A stretch of 9,507 nucleotides of DNA from an uncultured Oscillibacter sp. Lineage in GTDB: Bacteria > Bacillota > Clostridia > Oscillospirales > Oscillospiraceae. The stretch is from assembly GCA_910579435.1 (NCBI GenBank), contig CAJTVF010000076.1, forward strand, positions 1 to 9,507, written 5' to 3'. Both the position numbers and the translations under genes were made by a program. Shown here piece by piece: positions 5,446 through 9,507 of the stretch; position 1 is the first letter of the stretch; the number at the start of each line of letters is the position of its first letter. A model generated the notes under the pieces. It saw nothing but the letters and a program-made list of their open reading frames with translations, was not told the DNA's origin and searched no databases.

Positions 5446-6453
5446 TTACAGTAAGGTGATCCCCGCCTTCTCGCAGCCCTCAATGGTCTCCCGGTCCCAG
5501 AGGCTGGCCTGGACCTCGCCGATGTGGCAGGCCCCCAGCAGCAGCATACACACCCGGGACATGCCGATGCCGCCGCCGATGGACTGGGGCAGCTCGTTAT
5601 TCAAAAGCATCTGATGGAAGGGCAGCTTCCGCCGATCGTCGCACCCGGCGGCGGTAAGCTGGCGGTCCATGGCCGCCGCGTCCACCCGGATGCCCATGGA
5701 GGAGACCTCAAAGGAGCGCTCCAGCACCGGGTTCCACATGAGAATGTCCCCGTTCAGCTCCCAGTCGTCGTAGTCCGGGGCCCGGCCGTCGTGGCGGTTC
5801 CCGGATTTCAGGGTTTTGCCGATCTGCATCAGGAACACCGTCCGGTGCTTCCGGCAGACCTCCGTCTCCCGGTCCGCCGGGTCCAGCTGGGGATAGCGGT
5901 CCTCCAGCTCCTGGGTGGTGATGAAGTACACGTCCCGGTCGGGCCGGAAATCCAGGGCGGGGAAGTGGTTGCGCAGGACGGAGGCCGTGTCGCACAGGGC
6001 CCCCACAATGTCCCGGACCGTGTCCTTGAGATACTGGAGGCTCCGGTCCTTCTGGCCGATGTGCTTCTCCCAGTCCCACTGGTCCACATAGATGGAGTGG
6101 AGATTGTCCACCACCTCGTCCCGGCGGATGGCGTTCATGTCGGTAAACAGGCCCATCCCCTGGGGGAACTCATAGCGCTTGAGGGCCAGGCGCTTCCACT
6201 TGGCCAGGGAGTGGACCACCTGCCCCTCGGCGCCCACGTCGGGGATGTCAAAGCTCACGGGGCGCTCCACGCCGTTCAGATCGTCGTTGAGGCCGGTGCG
6301 CCCGTCCACGAACAGGGGGGCGGAGACACGGTGGAGGTTCAGCCGGAGGGTGAGGCTGCGCTGGAAGTCCTCGTGGATGAGCTCAATGGCCCGCTGGAGT
6401 TCGTTGTTGGTCAGGGGCATTTTGTAGCCGGTGGGGATGGTGAGCTTGCTCAT
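5446..6453 (-). CDS. asnA: Aspartate-ammonia ligase (asparagine synthetase A)
   Basis: This 335-residue enzyme makes asparagine from aspartate, ammonia and ATP, releasing AMP and pyrophosphate, in the cytoplasm. Length is typical of AsnA (~330). Family blocks seen are RVSAPLFVD (42-50), HSLAKWKRLALKRYEFPQGM (81-100), GLFTDMNAIRRDE (101-113), DNLHSIYVDQWDWEKHI (116-132), FEVSSMGIRVD (248-258) and SIGGGIGMSRVCMLLL (291-306). The last corresponds to motif 3 of class II aminoacyl-tRNA synthetases, from which this family derives. It follows gltX by 42 nt on the same strand with no terminator or strong promoter between, so co-transcription is likely. The Shine-Dalgarno (AAAGGA) lies 13 bases from the ATG, which is rather far. 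No disruption is seen. Confidence 0.96.
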   Translation of the reverse strand: MSKLTIPTGYKMPLTNNELQRAIELIHEDFQRSLTLRLNLHRVSAPLFVDGRTGLNDDLNGVERPVSFDIPDVGAEGQVVHSLAKWKRLALKRYEFPQGMGLFTDMNAIRRDEVVDNLHSIYVDQWDWEKHIGQKDRSLQYLKDTVRDIVGALCDTASVLRNHFPALDFRPDRDVYFITTQELEDRYPQLDPADRETEVCRKHRTVFLMQIGKTLKSGNRHDGRAPDYDDWELNGDILMWNPVLERSFEVSSMGIRVDAAAMDRQLTAAGCDDRRKLPFHQMLLNNELPQSIGGGIGMSRVCMLLLGACHIGEVQASLWDRETIEGCEKAGITLL

Positions 6454-6495
6454 GTGATAAAACCAGTCCTTTATTCAGATTATGCGGGGGAGGGA

Positions 6496-7980
6496 TTACA
6501 GCTTCCCAAGACCGAGGCGGAGGCGGCGGAGGGTCTCCTCTTTGCCTAAGATATGGCAGATTTCCACCGCCCCGCCGGGGGTGACCTGCCTGCCCGCTGC
6601 GGCGATGCGGACGGGCCACATCAGCGTGGCGTTCTTCACGCCCAGATGTTCCGCCAGGCCGATGAGGCAGCCGTGGACGCTGTCCTGGGTCCACTCCGCC
6701 AGGGATTCCAGGGCGGGAACGGCGGCCTCCAGCATCTTTTTCGAGACCTCGCTGTCGGTCTTGGACTTCTTGTTGGTAAAGAGGGCCGCGTCGTAGCCGG
6801 GAAGCCGGTCAAAGAAATCCACCTTCTCCGGGATGTCCGTCAGCTTCTCGCACCGGGCCTGGAGCAGGGCGGCGACCGCCGCCGTGTCAATGGCGGGGTT
6901 CTTCACCGCCTGCCGGATATATGGCTCCGCAGTTTTGGCGAAGTCCTCCGGGGCCATGGCCCGCAGGTAGAGGGCGTTGAAGTAGGTGAGCTTGTCGAGA
7001 TCGAAAATGGCGGGGGACTTGGAGATGCCCGCGATGTCGAAGGCGTCCACCAGCTCCTCCAGGGAGAAGACCTCCTGCTCGCTGCGCTCGCCCTTGGGGG
7101 CCCAGCCCAGCAGGGCCACATAGTTCAGCACGGCGGGGGTCAGGTAGCCCTGGGCGATCAGGTCCTCGTAGGAGGGGTCCCCGTGGCGCTTGCTCATCTT
7201 GTTGTGCTGGTCCCGCATGACGGGGGAGCAGTGGACGTAGGTGGGAATGTCCCAGCCGAAGGCCTCGTACAGCAGATTGTATTTCGGCGCGGAGGAGAGG
7301 TATTCGCTGCCCCGGACCACGTGGGTGATGCCCATGAGGTGGTCGTCCACGACGTTGGCAAAGTTGTAGGTGGGCAGGCCGTCCCGCTTCAGCAGAACCT
7401 GGTCGTCCAGGGTCTTGTTTTCCACGGTGATATCCCCGAAGGACACGTCGTGGAAGGTGGTGGCCCCCTCCTGGGGAATGCGCTGGCGGATGACGTAGGG
7501 CATGCCCGCCATCAGATTGGCGTCGATCTCCTCCTGAGAGAGGCTGCGGCAGGGGTCCGCCGCCCGGTTGAAGCCGCCGGAGTCCTCCTCGGACTCGCTT
7601 TTCTCGCAGAAGCAGTAGTAGGCCGCGCCCTTCTCCACCAGGAGCCTGGCGTACTTCCCGTAGAGGTCCCGCCGCTCCGACTGGATGTAAGGCCCCGTGG
7701 GGCCGCCTACGTCGGGGCCCTCGTCGTGGGTCAGGCCGCACTCGGCCATGGTGCGGTAGATGACATCGGTGGCGCCCTCCACCAGGCGGCCCTGGTCCGT
7801 GTCCTCAATGCGGAGGATAAAGGTGCCGTGGTGGTGCCGGGCAATGAGCCAGGTGTACAGGGCGGTGCGGAGATTGCCCACGTGCATGTAGCCCGTGGGA
7901 GAGGGGGCGAAGCGGGTGCGGACCGTGCCCTTGGGGATGCGGGCCTCCATGTCCTCAAAAAAGCGGCTGTCGGTCGCCAT
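6496..7980 (-). CDS. gltX: Glutamyl-tRNA synthetase (class I)
   Basis: This 494-residue enzyme charges tRNA-Glu with glutamate. Many Firmicutes GluRS are non-discriminating and also charge tRNA-Gln for amidotransferase conversion; whether this one does is not shown here. The HIGH signature is in RFAPSPTGYMHVGNLRTALY (23-42, as HVGN), and KMSKR is at 261-265 (NKMSKRHGD). The connective-polypeptide segment keeps a C-x-C pair (C123, C125) and C144, matching the zinc site of E. coli-type GluRS, though with a shorter loop. The substrate block YNFANVVDDHLMGITHVVRG is at 205-224. The C-terminal helical anticodon-binding part is complete. The ATG at 7980 has GGAGG seven bases upstream. Its own promoter lies 60-90 bases before the start. 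It precedes asnA in the same direction. Confidence 0.97.
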   Translation of the reverse strand: MATDSRFFEDMEARIPKGTVRTRFAPSPTGYMHVGNLRTALYTWLIARHHHGTFILRIEDTDQGRLVEGATDVIYRTMAECGLTHDEGPDVGGPTGPYIQSERRDLYGKYARLLVEKGAAYYCFCEKSESEEDSGGFNRAADPCRSLSQEEIDANLMAGMPYVIRQRIPQEGATTFHDVSFGDITVENKTLDDQVLLKRDGLPTYNFANVVDDHLMGITHVVRGSEYLSSAPKYNLLYEAFGWDIPTYVHCSPVMRDQHNKMSKRHGDPSYEDLIAQGYLTPAVLNYVALLGWAPKGERSEQEVFSLEELVDAFDIAGISKSPAIFDLDKLTYFNALYLRAMAPEDFAKTAEPYIRQAVKNPAIDTAAVAALLQARCEKLTDIPEKVDFFDRLPGYDAALFTNKKSKTDSEVSKKMLEAAVPALESLAEWTQDSVHGCLIGLAEHLGVKNATLMWPVRIAAAGRQVTPGGAVEICHILGKEETLRRLRLGLGKL

Positions 7981-7999
7981 AAAAAAACCTCCATATCAA

Positions 8000-8015
8000 G
8001 CCGGAAGATTCCGGC
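8000..8015 (-). promoter_or_regulatory. Short leader hairpin before gltX
   Basis: GCCGGAAGATTCCGGC is a perfect inverted repeat (GCCGGA, loop AGAT, TCCGGC) in the predicted gltX leader, about 10 bases ahead of the ribosome binding site. It is followed by no T-run in the leftward direction, so it is not a terminator. It could shape mRNA stability or translation. No role can be proved from sequence. Confidence 0.45.
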
Positions 8016-8038
8016 GGGTTTGGTAAGAAGACATTGCC

Positions 8039-8067
8039 ATTATCTACGCTTTGCCAGCAAAAGTCAA
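8039..8067 (-). promoter_or_regulatory. Sigma-A type promoter of gltX-asnA
   Basis: On the minus strand TTGACT (8067-8062) and GATAAT (8044-8039) are 17 bases apart, each a 5/6 match to consensus. The start of transcription would fall near 8032, giving a leader of about 50 nt. No T-box sequence (AGGGTGGNACCGCG type) is seen in that leader. Confidence 0.78.
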
Positions 8068-8109
8068 GGGCGGCCTCCGGGTTTCCGGCTCCTTTTTGCC
8101 AGATACGCT

Positions 8110-8136
8110 AAAAAAGCCGCCGGGCCGGGCCCTGGC
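8110..8136 (-). terminator. Terminator-like GC hairpin with T6, upstream of the gltX promoter
   Basis: Read leftward, GCC-a-GGGCC-c-GGCCC-ggc-GGC is a stem with one asymmetric bulge, followed directly by six T residues (complement of A 8110-8115). No leftward gene lies upstream of it inside the window; the region beyond is the start of the rightward phosphatase gene. It may stop antisense transcripts before the gltX promoter, or end a short unrecognised RNA. Rightward it is followed only by TTT. Confidence 0.5.
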
Positions 8137-8248
8137 TTTCAGTCCCTTCGTCACTTGCAAAGGGGAGAAGGGCTTGTTAAAATATTTGTGGCCTCAAGAT
8201 TTTGGCGGCCCTTTTACCATAATTGGATAACTGATTTATGAGGTGCAT

Positions 8249-8911
8249 ATGTATCAAACCGTGATTTTCGACCTGGACGGGACCCTGCTGAACACCATCG
8301 AGGACCTGGCCGCCGCCGGGAACTGGGTCTGCCGCCGCAACGGCTGGCCGGAGCACTCCCTGGAGGCGTTCCGGGACATGGTGGGCCACGGCATTCCCAA
8401 CCTGGTTTCCAAATTCTCCCCCGAGGGCTGCCAGAGCCCCCTGATCCTGATGAATACCCTCTCCCAGTTCAGCGAGTATTACGGGGAGCATAACATGGAC
8501 GCCACCGTGCCCTATGAGGGCGTGCCGGAGCTCCTGGAGCGGCTGAAAGCCGCCGGGGTCCGGATGGCCGTCTACTCCAACAAGGCCGACAGCTTCAGCC
8601 GGGAGATGATTGACCACTATCTGCCGGGCTTCTTCACCCTGGTCCGGGGAAAGGTGGACGGCGTGCCCGTGAAGCCGGACCCCGCCGGCATCCGCAGCAT
8701 CCTGCGGGAGCTCAACGCCGACCCGGCGGAGACCCTGTTTGTGGGCGACAGCAGCGTGGACGTGCGGACCGGCCATAACGCCGGCCTCAAGGCCTGCGGC
8801 GTCACCTGGGGCTTCCGGCCCCGTTCCTCCCTGGAGGAGGCCGGGGCGGACCGCCTGGCGGACACCATGGAGGAGCTGGAGGCCGCCATCCTGGAGGGCC
8901 CATGGTCCTGA
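8249..8911 (+). CDS. HAD-superfamily phosphatase, phosphoglycolate phosphatase (Gph) type
   Basis: This 220-residue haloacid dehalogenase-like hydrolase has all four motifs. Motif I is VIFDLDGTLLNT (nucleophile D8, acid/base D10), motif II is AVYSNK (S110), motif III is K142 in VKPDP, and motif IV is LFVGDSSVD (D167, D171). The helical cap between motifs I and II (about 16-85) marks subfamily I, shared by phosphoglycolate phosphatase and pyrophosphatase PpaX. It removes phosphate from a small molecule such as 2-phosphoglycolate, but the substrate cannot be fixed from sequence. ATG 8249 is chosen because GAGG lies five bases upstream; a GTG two codons earlier is the alternative. The 3' end overlaps the next gene by 10 nt, so the two are probably one transcript. 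CATAAT at 8218-8223 could be its -10 box, but no good -35 accompanies it. Confidence 0.88.
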   Translation: MYQTVIFDLDGTLLNTIEDLAAAGNWVCRRNGWPEHSLEAFRDMVGHGIPNLVSKFSPEGCQSPLILMNTLSQFSEYYGEHNMDATVPYEGVPELLERLKAAGVRMAVYSNKADSFSREMIDHYLPGFFTLVRGKVDGVPVKPDPAGIRSILRELNADPAETLFVGDSSVDVRTGHNAGLKACGVTWGFRPRSSLEEAGADRLADTMEELEAAILEGPWS

Positions 8912-9291
8912 GCTTTGAACAGGCGGGGGATCTGCTGGACAAGCTGGCGGAGTCCTTCCCGGAGGCCCTTTTCGACGAGCTCAACGGCGGGGTGAACCTG
9001 CTGGAGGAGGCCGTGCCGGACCAGGAATTTCCCGAGGCGAGAGTCTACGTCCTGGGGGAGTATTGCAATGACCTGCTGGGGCGGTATATCAACCTCTATT
9101 ACGGCTCCTTCGCCGCCATGGCGGAAAACGAGGACTGGACGGAGGCGGACTGGGAAGAGGAGCTCCGGCAGACCCTCTCCCACGAGCTGACCCATCATAT
9201 GGAGGGCCGGAGCGGCCTGCACGCCCTGGAGGACAAGGACGAGGCGGAAATGGCCTCCTGGCGGGAAGAGTACGGAGAGTATCGTCAGTAA
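8902..9291 (+). CDS. Small zincin-like metallopeptidase (HExxH)
   Basis: This 129-residue protein has the zinc-protease signature HELTHH at 94-99 (H94, E95, H98) in a helix near the C-terminus, after an acidic N-terminal region. Size and layout (LGEYCNDLLGRYINLYYGSF at 51-70, then WEEELRQTLSHELTHHMEG) fit the short bacterial zincin-like proteins of the PF06262 type, often annotated 'metallopeptidase family protein'. H94 and H98 would bind zinc and E95 would be the catalytic base. There is no signal peptide or membrane helix, so it is likely cytoplasmic. Its ATG overlaps the phosphatase stop by 10 nt and has GGAGG four bases upstream, consistent with coupled translation. Physiological substrate is unknown for the family. 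Confidence 0.83.
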   Translation: MVLSFEQAGDLLDKLAESFPEALFDELNGGVNLLEEAVPDQEFPEARVYVLGEYCNDLLGRYINLYYGSFAAMAENEDWTEADWEEELRQTLSHELTHHMEGRSGLHALEDKDEAEMASWREEYGEYRQ

Positions 9292-9294
9292 CGC

Positions 9295-9321
9295 TGAAAA
9301 ATGGCAAAATGCCATTTTTCA
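9295..9321. terminator. Hairpin just after the metallopeptidase gene
   Basis: TGAAAAATGGCA and TGCCATTTTTCA form a perfect 12-bp stem with loop AAA, three bases after the stop codon. The T5 is in the stem, not after it, so termination would be weak unless the next hairpins help. Bases 9295-9313 match the MITE end at 631-649 in 18 of 19 positions, so this may be part of a repeat rather than a dedicated terminator. Confidence 0.55.
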
Positions 9322-9359
9322 ACTGGCGGGCCGCCGGCCCGCCAGTGCGCAAGGCGCAC
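9322..9359. repeat. Two stacked GC-rich perfect hairpins
   Basis: ACTGGCGGGCCG-C-CGGCCCGCCAGT (9322-9346) is a 12-bp perfect inverted repeat with a one-base centre. It abuts GTGCGC-AAG-GCGCAC (9345-9359). With the hairpin at 9295-9321 this makes three perfect stems in 65 bases. They resemble REP-like palindromic units, but only one copy of each is present in this window, so the repeat status is unproven. Confidence 0.6.
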
Positions 9360-9380
9360 GTTTACTGAACGATGAAGCCC

Positions 9381-9454
9381 AATAAACTGGCCGCTTTCAG
9401 CGTCCGCAGCGGTTCCGCCGTTGAAAAGCATCTTGGATGCTTTTCAAGTTTATT
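9381..9454. repeat. Nested hairpin (three-way-junction-like) element
   Basis: An outer stem AATAAACT (9381-9388) with AGTTTATT (9447-9454) encloses two inner stems: CCGCT (9391-9395) with AGCGG (9408-9412), and TTGAAAAGCATC (9421-9432) with GATGCTTTTCAA (9436-9447). The last is a perfect 12-bp stem with loop TTG, and its final base is shared with the outer stem. Rightward, the inner AAAAGCATC/GATGCTTTT hairpin followed by CAAGTTTATT could act as a terminator for the phosphatase-peptidase transcript. The whole could equally be an intergenic mobile repeat or a structured RNA. Confidence 0.55.
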
Positions 9455-9507
9455 AAGGAAGCACTGATTTAATCAACGCGTGCAGATTTGCGCCAGAAAT
9501 TTTCGCT
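9455..9507. other. Non-coding right edge, possible end of another repeat element
   Basis: AAGGAAGCACTGATTTAATC begins here and the sequence continues to the window edge with no open reading frame. TGATTTAATCA is a near-perfect palindrome. The look is that of an insertion-element or MITE tip, but its partner end would lie outside the window, so this is only a suspicion. Confidence 0.25.

Noticed and set aside
5524..6549. Open frame of 341 codons on the plus strand opposite asnA
   Set aside because: It covers asnA in antisense, with no recognisable motif and no ribosome binding site.
7981..8030. T-box riboswitch in the gltX leader
   Set aside because: The leader after the mapped promoter is only about 50 nt and lacks the conserved T-box bulge sequence and an antiterminator/terminator pair.
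6553..8241. Open frame of 562 codons on the plus strand opposite gltX
   Set aside because: It is antisense to a complete, motif-bearing GluRS gene, has no domain sense (long V/G/H-rich stretches) and has no ribosome binding site. High-GC codon use leaves such frames open.
9295..9507. CRISPR array
   Set aside because: The hairpins differ from each other in sequence; there are no regularly spaced identical repeats with spacers.

Overview
The window looks like chromosomal DNA from a high-GC Firmicute of the Clostridia, most like the Oscillospiraceae (Flavonifractor, Lawsonibacter or Oscillibacter type). This is inferred from strong AGGAGG-type ribosome binding sites, GC-rich third codon positions, a Clostridia-style GluRS (HVGN signature), ammonia-dependent AsnA, and a small ECF-like sigma factor paired with a membrane protein. 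No search was run, so the genus is a guess.

Layout. Positions 1-616 hold no intact gene. They are a mosaic of same-strand remnants: the inner part of a family 2 glycosyltransferase, the N-terminal helix of a flagellin, and the SAM-binding core of an FkbM-like methyltransferase. Together they look like the wreck of a flagellin and flagellin-glycosylation locus. A 171-bp foldback MITE-like element with 25-bp inverted ends follows (617-787). Positions 826-3837 are a leftward unit: a clear promoter, glgX (glycogen debranching enzyme, GTG start), then two related small membrane-anchored proteins, and a strong terminator. The first small gene is broken by a frame change at an A6 run. The second seems to have lost its original stop codon and runs into the terminator loop.

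Divergent from glgX is a rightward pair (3981-5377): an ECF-like sigma factor overlapping by 4 nt a one-pass membrane protein that is probably its regulator. A 17-bp perfect palindrome and a TATAAT box lie between the divergent genes. A two-way terminator (5399-5427) separates this pair from the leftward gltX-asnA unit (7980 to 5446), which has its own near-consensus promoter (8039-8067).

From 8249 rightward there is a HAD phosphatase of the Gph type and, overlapping it, a small HExxH metallopeptidase. The window ends in a dense series of perfect hairpins (9295-9454) and what may be the edge of another repeat element.

The intact genes are mostly core or housekeeping: glycogen breakdown, tRNA-Glu charging, asparagine synthesis and phosphatase repair. 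The unusual material is the flagellar gene graveyard, the two degenerating paralogues behind glgX, and the palindromic repeats at both ends, which share a 19-nt motif.
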